Below are positions 6,028 to 13,878 of a stretch of DNA of 64,000 bases, in pieces. The notes beneath the pieces are model-generated. The model was not told where the DNA came from. It did no database searches and saw nothing but the letters and a program-made list of their open reading frames with translations. The stretch comes from a virus. The stretch is from positions 58,159 to 122,158 of the IMG/VR virus record IMGVR_UViG_3300000228_000002; one strand, given 5' to 3'. The position numbers and the translations under genes are program-made. Numbering within the stretch: position 1 is the stretch's first letter; the number at the start of each line of letters is the position of its first letter.

Positions 6028-8807
6028 GTGATAGCCTCTAGGAACCAATTAGGAAAGAGTCCTGGGTTTCTCTGTACGAAATGTCTGAAAGAGTCATCCA
6101 TGATATAGGTATGACTCCAATCTGCTTGATGTCGTGTTGCTCTACCATAGGCCTGCATAACCGTCGTGGCAGTTAGCATCTCATAGTAACCAGAATAAAT
6201 TTCTTTTCTCAACTGGAGCAATGGGTCTCCAAGATACGGATACGGAGTCTTGGCTATAATTTGGAATCTACAGTTTCCGGAAACCACACTTTTTCCGCGT
6301 CTTCTTACCACAATCAATCCAGTACTAACTGTTACACAATATGCGTCCATTTCTGTATCGTACTCTCTATTGATGTAGTTATGCTCACCTCTAACGAATA
6401 GGGAGTAGGGACTATCATACCAATGAACTGCATGCCCATTGAACGTGGTTTTGAAACCCGATATGGCTGCTAAGGCTGCTATGGTATCTAGGTTGGATGG
6501 TAGGGAGCTTGTGTAACTCTTTTTTCTGGTATTTTTCGGGTTAGATCCATTCCAATATGGTAATTCTGCTAGTAGAAGTCTTCTCTGTCTCAAGTCGAGT
6601 CTGAATAAAGACTCAATGTCCCAATGTTTATCTTGGCTCCATTTTCCCAATGTCATCAGTGGAATAATATATGATTTGGGAACATGATAACATTCATCCC
6701 CCCTTTTGTTTACTAAAACGTGATACTTGTATTCGAGTCTATCCAACAGTTCCTTAATTCTTTTTTTCTTCCTGTCTCTTCTAAATGTTAGCCTAACGTC
6801 GGTAACATCTTCACTGGTGACCCAATTACCGTCAGCTTGCATAGCCGCTGCTAGTCTGATCTGATCATCACTAAGGTTTATCTCACTCATATTCTCGTAT
6901 ACACCACCACACACAAATTGAAGGCTTTTACCAGTTGGTGCTTCGCTAGCTTTGGTTAGCCTAGTAGTTCCTGTATCCACCTTTCTCCATAACATGGTGT
7001 GATCCGATGTCACCACTAGGTTATTGGTCATAGTATCGTATTCAGACCACCTCTTAGATTTCGTCCTAACTATTCTTTGTGGGTATTCGAAGTGGATCTT
7101 TTCAGTATTTTGTGTGTATGCAGCTACACGTACACCCTCAACTAGATTAGGAAAGGGTACCCAACCCGACTCCGTTAGAATCTCAGTTTCAGAATCATAA
7201 CAGAGCTCATCTTTTAAATCGATACCTTCAGTCATTGATGGTGAAAGTAGGACAGTGTTTTTGCTCTCTCTATGTCTGGATAGACATTCGTTTTGTTCTC
7301 TACTTGATCTTGCGAACAGTAGTCGAGCTCTCAGGTCTTGTCTGATTCCTGAGTAGATTTGGTTACAAAGGTGGTAAGTCACACCATGGATCATACCTTT
7401 ATAATCCTTATAGTGATCCATCAAATATTCAATTCGATTGATCAACTGTGGGATAACGATTGGGAGGGATTTAGCATTCATCTGGCCTACAGAATAGTTC
7501 AGATAAACAGGTCTAATCTCTTTCGGAAATGGTGACGAAGTTCTAATGATTGCAACATTCTTCTGGTCGATACCTAGCATGTTGCAATAAGTCTCATACC
7601 CAAGAATAGTGGCAGATAAGTGAATCCTAATGGGAGCCAGCTTCTTGATCTTATTGTAATATTTCTCTACTCGAACTGGGTACATCTTGAGTCTCTCAAC
7701 AAGAGTCACATCTTGTTGATTCATTTCATGATCGACCGATAAGTTACCTGAATGCAATTGTCCCTTGATGAACTTGATCTTGTGAACCAGTTGTTCGTTC
7801 TCCTCAGTGAGGGCATCTTCGTCTTCCTGGATTCTCTCTAAGATGTCTTGAAGGAACCCCTCGTACTTGGACGGATTTGCATATTTAGGAATAGAGTTCA
7901 CACCGAAGGGTGTCAGCATCTTGAGACTTAGAGCCAGTCCCACCGAAGAAGACATAACTTCTGGAAAGGAGTGTGCTTCATCAATAATGAGCATTTCTCT
8001 TGGTGATATCTGGTCTGGAACATACACAGCATATGAAATCAGAGTGTGCATATTGAGGAGTGAGAACTTGGAGTCGGATAATGCTCTACTTTTGGCAGTA
8101 CCGTAGTCGCATCTTCCAAAATTCTCTCTACACTCTTTTCTTGATTGCTTTGTCTTGTTACATGGAGAACTACTGCAGTCAAAACCATCATTCACATTGC
8201 ATCGATAGTTTGACTTACCACGAAGATCAGCCAACCAGTTGAATTCTGAAAGGTACTGATCTTGGAGAGCCTTGTTAGCAGTGACCAGATAACCCGAATA
8301 TTGTCTCAAAAGAGAGGCAATTGCAATAGGTGATTTACCTACTCCCGTTGGAGCATCAATGATGATGTCAGTTATGTCCTCATTGGCCAGGTATTCATCC
8401 AATTTGGAGAATATGGCATGCTGCGTGTGACGGATCTCGCTAAATGGGAAAGTATTCTTGTATTCTTTCTGTGGTAGCAATTCTTTGATTTGGCTTTCAT
8501 AAGCATTTGAAACATCTTCTATTCCGGCCACTATGTAACAGAGAGTTCCAGATAAACCCGATCTCATAGCACTGATTACAGACAACATGTGGTTGTGCTG
8601 TTGCTCGGTTGTCTTCTCCCATTCATCTTTTTTGAACATGTCGCCTTTCTTGTAGTCTTGCAATATGTAGTCAAAATTCTGGGAAGTGAAATTGGTTTCG
8701 TTGGCTAGAAAGTCTGTATAAGTATTGAGTGCGTCCTCGAATGGCTTGCTCGACTCGGTTACTTCGAGTAATTTGGAAACAAATTTTCCAATAACAGTAT
8801 CTTTCAT
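6021..8807 (-). CDS. DinG/Rad3-type Fe-S helicase interrupted by an intein
   Basis: This superfamily 2 helicase has Walker A APTGVGKS (residues 152-159), a DEAH box (276-279), and a cysteine cluster between them (C203, C211, C216, C225, C233) like the 4Fe-4S domain of XPD and DinG. A motif III-like HLSAT (396-400) and motif VI-like QAYGRATR (885-892) are also present. Residues 536-845 are an intein inserted just after motif V (EGIDLKDEL). Without it the helicase is 618 residues long. It would unwind forked or recombining DNA during replication or repair. The gene heads the leftward operon at 8807. Confidence 0.93.
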   Translation of the reverse strand: MKDTVIGKFVSKLLEVTESSKPFEDALNTYTDFLANETNFTSQNFDYILQDYKKGDMFKKDEWEKTTEQQHNHMLSVISAMRSGLSGTLCYIVAGIEDVSNAYESQIKELLPQKEYKNTFPFSEIRHTQHAIFSKLDEYLANEDITDIIIDAPTGVGKSPIAIASLLRQYSGYLVTANKALQDQYLSEFNWLADLRGKSNYRCNVNDGFDCSSSPCNKTKQSRKECRENFGRCDYGTAKSRALSDSKFSLLNMHTLISYAVYVPDQISPREMLIIDEAHSFPEVMSSSVGLALSLKMLTPFGVNSIPKYANPSKYEGFLQDILERIQEDEDALTEENEQLVHKIKFIKGQLHSGNLSVDHEMNQQDVTLVERLKMYPVRVEKYYNKIKKLAPIRIHLSATILGYETYCNMLGIDQKNVAIIRTSSPFPKEIRPVYLNYSVGQMNAKSLPIVIPQLINRIEYLMDHYKDYKGMIHGVTYHLCNQIYSGIRQDLRARLLFARSSREQNECLSRHRESKNTVLLSPSMTEGIDLKDELCYDSETEILTESGWVPFPNLVEGVRVAAYTQNTEKIHFEYPQRIVRTKSKRWSEYDTMTNNLVVTSDHTMLWRKVDTGTTRLTKASEAPTGKSLQFVCGGVYENMSEINLSDDQIRLAAAMQADGNWVTSEDVTDVRLTFRRDRKKKRIKELLDRLEYKYHVLVNKRGDECYHVPKSYIIPLMTLGKWSQDKHWDIESLFRLDLRQRRLLLAELPYWNGSNPKNTRKKSYTSSLPSNLDTIAALAAISGFKTTFNGHAVHWYDSPYSLFVRGEHNYINREYDTEMDAYCVTVSTGLIVVRRRGKSVVSGNCRFQIIAKTPYPYLGDPLLQLRKEIYSGYYEMLTATTVMQAYGRATRHQADWSHTYIMDDSFRHFVQRNPGLFPNWFLEAITW
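6273..7202 (-). other. Intein with LAGLIDADG-type homing nuclease domain, in the helicase
   Basis: The 310-residue insert begins with Cys (C536) in a block-A sequence CYDSETEILTESGWVPF. It has the block-B pattern VVTSDHT (598-604) and ends VVSGN followed by Cys (C846) as the +1 nucleophile. The centre carries a LAGLIDADG-like helix (AAAMQADGNW, 653-662) and a second half with WNGS and YTSS motifs, as in inteins with a DOD endonuclease. The penultimate residue is Gly rather than His. Excision would rejoin motif V (EGIDLKDEL-CRFQII). Confidence 0.9.
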
Positions 8808-8883
8808 TTATACGTCCATGGCAGGTGTTTGGGATGGCATTTTACAATAACTGAGCAAGTTTGTCAACCGTGCAGTATATTGT

Positions 8884-9084
8884 TCAACGCTGGAAGTATT
8901 GGTCTACTCTAGTTTTGAAATCGCCTTCGGTTAAAGGCTTGATATAAATACTGATATACATCATTGTTGGGAGCAACCCTAGGAACAATACTTTGATCTT
9001 TTTATCCAGAGATAGATTGCTACACCAGATGTCTCTAATGTAAAGAAGGCCACAGATTTGAAGAACCATTAGGAATTCACCCAT
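8884..9084 (-). CDS. Small membrane protein, 66 aa
   Basis: Two hydrophobic stretches are visible (residues about 4-16 and 31-48, with KVLFLGLLPTMMYISIYI). A charged C-terminus follows (DFKTRVDQYFQR). It lies upstream of the helicase in the leftward transcription unit. No family was recognised. Confidence 0.5.
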   Translation of the reverse strand: MGEFLMVLQICGLLYIRDIWCSNLSLDKKIKVLFLGLLPTMMYISIYIKPLTEGDFKTRVDQYFQR

Positions 9085-9148
9085 GCGTCAAAATAATTTG
9101 TGTGGTGGGTTGTGTAAATGTGATACCACAAGAAACTGGTGAGAGCTT

Positions 9149-9604
9149 CTAAATAATTACTGGGGAATCTGGTTGCATGTTTACTTTGTTCTTACTCTCG
9201 TACTCTTCAGAGATATAGCCCTCTGCCTCAGCACGTTTCATAAACCTCATCATAAGCTTGCATTCAAGTATCATTCTGGAAGGAGTATGTGTCATATCCC
9301 TCATGTGAGATAGTTCATGAGCCAATAGGGATAGCATGTCCAATTTTGAATAGTCTGAGAGTTTGATCTTCAGAGGACGGTACTTCTGAATATTCTGGTA
9401 CTTGGTCATTAATATTATGCGATAGTAGACTGTTTTGTCTTTTTTCTCGTACTGATTGCATATACCAGAGATACGTTGAACTTCCTTGTGACCGGCTTTA
9501 GGAACTCTTGAGATAAGGTGGGTTAGGGTAGCCAATTCCGGAAGGATTGGTTTAGCATCTTCTAAATATGGAATCATCCATTTAAGCGATTTAGATATTC
9601 TCAT
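9149..9604 (-). CDS. Putative zincin-like metalloprotease
   Basis: The 151-residue protein contains LLAHELSHMRDMTHTPSR, i.e. an HExxH zinc-binding and catalytic motif at residues 96-100 followed 14 residues later by Glu114, which could be the third zinc ligand. Such a motif is typical of small zincins (SprT, WLM, ImmA-type). The preceding SKLDMLSLL gives the expected hydrophobic helix. The motif is clear, but activity and target are unknown. ImmA-like or SprT-like roles (repressor cleavage, DNA-protein crosslink repair) are alternatives. Confidence 0.68.
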   Translation of the reverse strand: MRISKSLKWMIPYLEDAKPILPELATLTHLISRVPKAGHKEVQRISGICNQYEKKDKTVYYRIILMTKYQNIQKYRPLKIKLSDYSKLDMLSLLAHELSHMRDMTHTPSRMILECKLMMRFMKRAEAEGYISEEYESKNKVNMQPDSPVII

Positions 9605-9638
9605 ACTTGAGTTACCCTCTCTTTAAATGAAAAATAAT

Positions 9639-10451
9639 TCATTCAGGAGGCGAATACTCCGGCAGTCCCAATTGACCTCTATATTCTCGGGCCTTGTTGA
9701 AAACATCAAACCAGGTGTCGGTCACGGGGTCAGTTATGAAACTATTTCCGATCAGGGCATTCATCGGTCTCTCAAGATCCTTGCTAACGGGTATCTCTTG
9801 ACCCAGAAGAAATCTTCCGAAATCATTGGTACTAATACCACATCTAGGTGCTAGACCTACTATTGGTTCATAATACTTGAGGCTTTCGAACCTATTCATT
9901 AGTTGATCTGCTAACCAGTCTGTTTCTGTAGGGATCATGATACTCTCAGGTAGTCTTATCTCTCTACCACCCTGATTTGCCTTGAGAAGTCTTCCGGCAA
10001 ACGAGTCCCATGGTTTGTACTTTGAATACAAGTTGGCAACCCTTACTGCCCACACGTTCTTCTTGAAGTTGTACTCCAGACGAATTAACTCTTCCATCAT
10101 GGCTTTGGTCACTGCATAGTGTGAGGAAAGGTTCCTGGAGTGATTGTAACTGGATCTGCTTTCAGCTACATAGTTTGTGGAGAAACAGACCAGATTGGAC
10201 TTTGGAAACTTATGAATAAGATCATGAACTCTCCGTACGTGACAATCAAATGCTCCATATGGATCATTTTTGCATTCACTCACTGAACCGAACCCTTCGG
10301 TATTCCATATCCACGTGCTTTCCGAGTCGGTAATTTCTATCTCATTTATCGGTTTCCTATGAAACACTATAGGGGAGGATCCGGTCTTGCGATATACTGC
10401 TCTGTTTAGCGACTGACCGAGATTTCCTCTACCTAAAACCACGTGTTGCAT
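9639..10451 (-). CDS. NAD(P)-dependent sugar epimerase/reductase (SDR, RmlD-like)
   Basis: The N-terminus VVLGRGNLGQSL is a Rossmann nucleotide-binding loop (GxGxxG). Residues around 97-125 include CFSTNYVAE and the catalytic Tyr-x3-Lys pair (HYAVTKAMM) of extended short-chain dehydrogenases. The 270-residue length suits RmlD-type reductases. It may act on nucleotide sugars together with the RmlB-like dehydratase at 22024, for glycan or DNA-base decoration, although the two genes are far apart. Substrate is unknown. Confidence 0.78.
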   Translation of the reverse strand: MQHVVLGRGNLGQSLNRAVYRKTGSSPIVFHRKPINEIEITDSESTWIWNTEGFGSVSECKNDPYGAFDCHVRRVHDLIHKFPKSNLVCFSTNYVAESRSSYNHSRNLSSHYAVTKAMMEELIRLEYNFKKNVWAVRVANLYSKYKPWDSFAGRLLKANQGGREIRLPESIMIPTETDWLADQLMNRFESLKYYEPIVGLAPRCGISTNDFGRFLLGQEIPVSKDLERPMNALIGNSFITDPVTDTWFDVFNKAREYRGQLGLPEYSPPE

Positions 10452-10500
10452 ATATATTGTCCTTGCAATGCTTTATATTACACTGTTTTTAGGAATAATT

Positions 10501-10893
10501 ATGTCAGGAATTCAGGAATTTAACTTCAGGTATAGACAGAAAGAGGATGATTTTTCGAGCTTCTTCAGTCAATTTGAGAGTCCAGAAGAAAAGATTGTTG
10601 AAGATGACCTGACTGAGGAAGAGAAAGAATTAGAAAGAAAGAAACTTCTACACCAAACAAAACAACTCGATCCAAGTAGAACAGTCCTGATAACTCAAAG
10701 TATGAGAGATGTGGTTGAATTCCTACAAGTCAACAGACCGGTGGATAAGAATGCCAAAAAGCAAAAAGGCATCCGTGGATTTGTGGACTATCTCAATATG
10801 AAAATGGGCTACTTGACCCACCTAACTCCAAAAGAGTGGGAAGGCCTGCAAGAAGTCTATAAAGTTGAATTGAATAAGAGACTAAGCACCTGA
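10501..10893 (+). CDS. Hypothetical charged protein, 130 aa
   Basis: The frame is open from 10468, but the ATG at 10501 has a TAGGA binding site and is preferred. The protein is rich in Glu and Lys, with an acidic helical middle (EEEKELERKKLLHQ) and no cysteines. It is divergent from the RmlD-like gene and convergent with the gene at 10882. The function is unknown. Confidence 0.62.
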   Translation: MSGIQEFNFRYRQKEDDFSSFFSQFESPEEKIVEDDLTEEEKELERKKLLHQTKQLDPSRTVLITQSMRDVVEFLQVNRPVDKNAKKQKGIRGFVDYLNMKMGYLTHLTPKEWEGLQEVYKVELNKRLST

Positions 10894-11154
10894 TTTCTGA
10901 TATTTCTCTATTTCTTCTTTCGTAAAGACCTTGACGTTAGTCGGTTTCCCAAGTCCTTTATGTGACTTTCTATAACGAAATACCCATGTTCTAGCTTTGT
11001 TAAGAGCAGTATACTGACTTTCTGTTACATGATAACCATTGTTTTTGGCTTTAATAACTATGTCTTTGACTAATTTCCTCACATCCAACAACTTGATCTC
11101 GTTGACTGTTGTCTCATTGGAGAAGAATTTGACTAATTGCTCTGCTTTCCTCAT
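10882..11154 (-). CDS. Hypothetical basic protein, 90 aa (start uncertain)
   Basis: A lysine- and arginine-rich protein (KARTWVFRYRKSHKG) of a size and charge compatible with nucleic-acid binding. The frame is open upstream to 11262, with other possible starts at 11202 and 11262. The ATG at 11154 follows AAAGGG closely. Its 3' end overlaps the convergent upstream gene by 12 bases. It is the first long gene of the leftward block. No domain was recognised. Confidence 0.5.
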   Translation of the reverse strand: MRKAEQLVKFFSNETTVNEIKLLDVRKLVKDIVIKAKNNGYHVTESQYTALNKARTWVFRYRKSHKGLGKPTNVKVFTKEEIEKYQKSGA

Positions 11155-11194
11155 ATCCCTTTTTATGCTCAGTTTTGTTTTGGGGATGCTGTTT

Positions 11195-11346
11195 GTGTAC
11201 ATGTGCACATACGTCCTGCGGACGATAACGGCACCCCAGAACTGCGATGGATGGATTAACAAGCGGAGCGGGAAAATATCCCACCCATTGAATACTCCCT
11301 TCGGGAGTGTGCACTAAATGAGCCATTACTATGCACAAGTGCATAG
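11195..11346. promoter_or_regulatory. Cluster of GTGCAC palindromes and a hairpin in the divergent region
   Basis: Three sites built around GTGCAC occur within about 150 bases: ATGTGCACAT near 11203, TGTGCAC near 11309, and the 18-bp perfect palindrome CTATGCACAAGTGCATAG at 11329-11346. A hairpin ACTCCC-TTC-GGGAGT lies at about 11294-11308. The symmetry suggests operator sites for a dimeric regulator between leftward and rightward gene blocks. No binding protein can be named. Confidence 0.4.
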
Positions 11347-11502
11347 ATAATAGACTCAAAACTTTAGTGCTTAATATGGGTGGGATTTTGATTAAAAAAT
11401 ACTCTTCGACAAAAGGTTTTCAAAAATTAAAAGAACTTCCGTTCCCCTATTTTCAAATTGACCATGAGAATTACTTCATTATAGATTCATTGTTGTTATG
11501 AA

Positions 11503-11610
11503 TCAATGAAAACTCACCTGGATAGCTACCGCTGGGTTGGAAAAGTAGAGTTTCACTCTCATAAGGGCAAAGAGGAAAAGAGTATAGGCAATAATGCCAA
11601 GATTGTTCAT
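11503..11610 (-). CDS. Small membrane protein with strong ribosome binding site, 35 aa
   Basis: A 35-codon frame preceded by AAAGGAGG 9 bases from the ATG at 11610, one of the strongest sites in the window. The product (MNNLGIIAYTLFLFALMRVK and following) has one hydrophobic helix at its N-terminus, so it is probably inserted in the membrane. A CCTCC-CTTGAGAAA-GGAGG inverted repeat in the leader can hide the Shine-Dalgarno sequence. Its stop overlaps a 7-bp hairpin at 11484-11504. The role is unknown. Confidence 0.6.
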   Translation of the reverse strand: MNNLGIIAYTLFLFALMRVKLYFSNPAVAIQVSFH

Positions 11611-12068
11611 AGGTAAAACCCTCCTTTCTCAAGGGAGGCTACTACTAGATCCTTCTTCATTCAATTCATTTGTCCGGTTGATCCCAAAAATTCATTTTCC
11701 ATCAATTGTGAGTTGATGACAACATAGAAAGCTTGCACCTTCCTGTACCTGTTAAAATTGTTTATTCGACAATTTATGATTCGTAAGATTAGGTCCCTAC
11801 TATCATCATTTAACAGTTTGAAAAAGAATCAAAACAAAACGTCCCCCAGCTCACTGTGTGCCTATCCTTTCTTTTTCATCACCACATATTTTCATATTAG
11901 GAGGTGAATCGGCACTCTATGTGAACCGTCTATACCATTTATACCGTGAATAACTAAATACCATGAGTGTGCCTAAAAAGGTAATGAATTGTCAACCATA
12001 TTTTGGTTTGAATGTTTTTTAGAATATAACATTAGTTGATTCTTTGGCCATGCAGCATAAGGAACGAA
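11611..12068. promoter_or_regulatory. Intergenic control region between leftward and rightward blocks
   Basis: About 460 bases hold no convincing gene. They contain a hairpin overlapping the leader of the 35-aa gene (11619-11638). An orphan Shine-Dalgarno sequence TTAGGAGGTGA (11897-11907) is followed by an ATG-TGA start-stop pair at 11919. Two TATACC motifs (11931-11936 and 11940-11945) read on the minus strand as GGTATA-AAT-GGTATA, the same word that is repeated at 16854-16951. This is a plausible promoter or origin region; function is inferred from position only. Confidence 0.4.
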
Positions 12069-12830
12069 ATGAATAATGAAATCAGTGAAATTGTCAACCA
12101 TCTTGCACAGGGTGACATAGACAAAGCCTTGGCATTATCAAGAGACCTACCAGAGATCAGACAGAAAATCCACTCATCAATTGAATTTTTATCCTATCCC
12201 GAGAAGTACAAGGAATTGTATTCTTCCGATATGGAGGACATCGACGAAAGGAAGCCAGGTCTTTTCATAAATTCAGAGCCAGATTCACGACAACTCAAAA
12301 TTATTGAACACATAGAGCTTTTGAATAATAAATGGAGAATGCTTGATATTGGGTGTGCAGATGGCAGTCTGATATCGTATCTTCTTAAGAGACAGTTGAT
12401 AAGATTTGGCCATGGAGTTGATGCATGGGAATCAGGAATCAAGTATGCCAAGGCATGGGCTAAAGACAAGAATGTTAAAGCAGAATTCACTTGTTCTCTA
12501 GCAGAAGATTTTAATGACACCGACTTGTATGATGTGGTTGTTATGGGTGAAGTTCTTGAACATGTTATTCATCCTGAAACACTGTTTAAAAAAGCTCACC
12601 AACTTATAGGACCACAAAGACACCTGATCATTACAGTGCCAATCGACAGACCACCCGTAACTGAAGAAGAAGCTAAACATCTTCTTTCTGGGAAACCAAA
12701 TCTGCATGTCAGATTGTTCAATATAGACAAAATTTATCACATGTCTAAAAATGCAGGATTCGAGTTTAGAAGACTAGAAATCGAGGGTAGAAACTGGAAG
12801 AATCTAGTAGTTACCATGCAGAAATTGTAA
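12069..12830 (+). CDS. SAM-dependent methyltransferase (class I)
   Basis: The 253-residue protein has motif I MLDIGCADGS (residues 91-100), an acidic residue after the next strand (GVDAW), a VVVMGEVLEHV motif with the E-V-LEH signature of type-11/12 methyltransferases, and a HLIITVP strand. About 85 residues precede the Rossmann core and are unrecognised. The ATG at 12069 follows AAGGA. It is immediately upstream of two radical-SAM genes and presumably belongs to the same cassette. The substrate (peptide, small molecule or nucleic acid) cannot be told from sequence. Confidence 0.85.
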   Translation: MNNEISEIVNHLAQGDIDKALALSRDLPEIRQKIHSSIEFLSYPEKYKELYSSDMEDIDERKPGLFINSEPDSRQLKIIEHIELLNNKWRMLDIGCADGSLISYLLKRQLIRFGHGVDAWESGIKYAKAWAKDKNVKAEFTCSLAEDFNDTDLYDVVVMGEVLEHVIHPETLFKKAHQLIGPQRHLIITVPIDRPPVTEEEAKHLLSGKPNLHVRLFNIDKIYHMSKNAGFEFRRLEIEGRNWKNLVVTMQKL

Positions 12831-12857
12831 TACCTAGTAATACCTAGTAATACCTAG
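12828..12857 (+). repeat. Three tandem copies of TAATACCTAG
   Basis: The ten-base unit is repeated perfectly three times starting at the stop codon of the methyltransferase, and a fourth partial copy (TAATT) follows. The unit encodes stop codons in two frames. It sits 13 bases before the first radical-SAM start and separates the two genes. A similar ATACCTAG occurs at 35358, again after a stop codon. Confidence 0.85.
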
Positions 12858-12870
12858 TAATTGAGGGAAG

Positions 12871-13878
12871 ATGCTAATAGAAAAGAAAAGAAACTCCGAA
12901 GGAGAATTCTTCGTAAATTTTTTCGAGTTCTGCAATATGAGATGCTCATTCTGTTGGCAAGATCATGAGAACCTTGCTGGTGTTGAGACCATAGTGGAAC
13001 GAGCATGGGATATAATCGACAGAGTTAAGAAAGATAAGAGAACTTATTTCATTGTTAACCTGATGGGAGGAGAACTTTTTGCAGATTCTCTACCTGATAG
13101 CATCTTCGACTCTTATAGAGGTCATGTCACGGAGCTCAAGAACAACTTTCCGAGTGGAAAAACATTTCATATTAACTGGGTGACAAACCTAGTGTATTCC
13201 GAGAAGAGACTCAATGAAGTAACAGGTCTTGTAGACTGGTGTAAGAGCCAGGGTGTAAGTAGTAACCTTACTACATCATTCGACTTTGCAGGTAGATTTA
13301 CTAAAGAACAGAAAGAAACATTTCGAGCTAACATTTCAGCAGCTAAACCTTATTTAGGTACTGTGTCTGTGGTTCTAACGAAACCCAATATTGAAAGAAT
13401 GATGAAGGGCAACGATGAACTTTTTCAATGGTTGTATGATAACAACTTTTACATTTACTTCGACTACTACTCACCAGAGAAAAATTTCAAACTCAATGCT
13501 CCACCAGACAAACTTCTTCAAGACGGATTATTGTACCTCTTAAAGAACTATCCAGAAGTTTGGCCTATTAAAGGTTGGAGAGTAAACGACATCAATAAGA
13601 TGACATGTATGAGTTCCATGATTGTTGACCACACTGGATATAAGGGGCAATGTAGAGCACTTCTCACTACCAGTGTTGCTGACAAAATGGTAAGCAAGGT
13701 TGAAATTGAAAACAATTCATCAATGGAGAAGAGTTTCACTAACAAATACAATTGCTTGGAATGTGAATTCTTCCACAAATGTGGAATGGGTTGTTTTCTT
13801 CAGCATGACTTCAAAGGCAAAGAAGAATTGGACGAGTGCCTGTATAAGGAAGTTTTCAGGGAGATTGAGAAGTGCTAG
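12871..13878 (+). CDS. Radical SAM protein with SPASM domain (paralog 1)
   Basis: The N-terminal CNMRCSFC (C21, C25, C28) is the CxxxCxxC ligand set for the radical-SAM 4Fe-4S cluster. A GGE motif for SAM binding is at residues 66-68. The C-terminus has a textbook SPASM set: C246-x9-G256-x4-C261, then C295-x2-C298-x5-C304-x3-C308 and C323, which would bind two auxiliary clusters. SPASM enzymes usually modify peptides or proteins (sactipeptide maturases, PqqE, anaerobic sulfatase maturases). The start has a GAGGGAAG binding site. It is paralogous to the next gene, sharing CNxxCxxCxQDH, LMGGELF and KPNI..M.KG segments. Confidence 0.92.
   Translation: MLIEKKRNSEGEFFVNFFEFCNMRCSFCWQDHENLAGVETIVERAWDIIDRVKKDKRTYFIVNLMGGELFADSLPDSIFDSYRGHVTELKNNFPSGKTFHINWVTNLVYSEKRLNEVTGLVDWCKSQGVSSNLTTSFDFAGRFTKEQKETFRANISAAKPYLGTVSVVLTKPNIERMMKGNDELFQWLYDNNFYIYFDYYSPEKNFKLNAPPDKLLQDGLLYLLKNYPEVWPIKGWRVNDINKMTCMSSMIVDHTGYKGQCRALLTTSVADKMVSKVEIENNSSMEKSFTNKYNCLECEFFHKCGMGCFLQHDFKGKEELDECLYKEVFREIEKC

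Noticed and set aside
6270-6280. Helicase intein inactive because it ends Ser-Gly-Asn instead of His-Asn
   Set aside because: Several phage inteins with this GLIVVRR...SGN C-terminal block are thought to splice, so a missing penultimate His alone is not evidence of inactivity.
9627-9854. 75-aa rightward ORF opposite the RmlD-like gene
   Set aside because: It lies wholly antisense to a gene with clear motifs, has no recognised feature and is a codon-structure shadow.
11965-12024. 19-aa ORF in the divergent control region
   Set aside because: No ribosome binding site and a length expected by chance.
12828-12857. Phage attachment site
   Set aside because: The short tandem unit has no integrase nearby and is better seen as slippage repeats. 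No lysogeny genes were found in the window.
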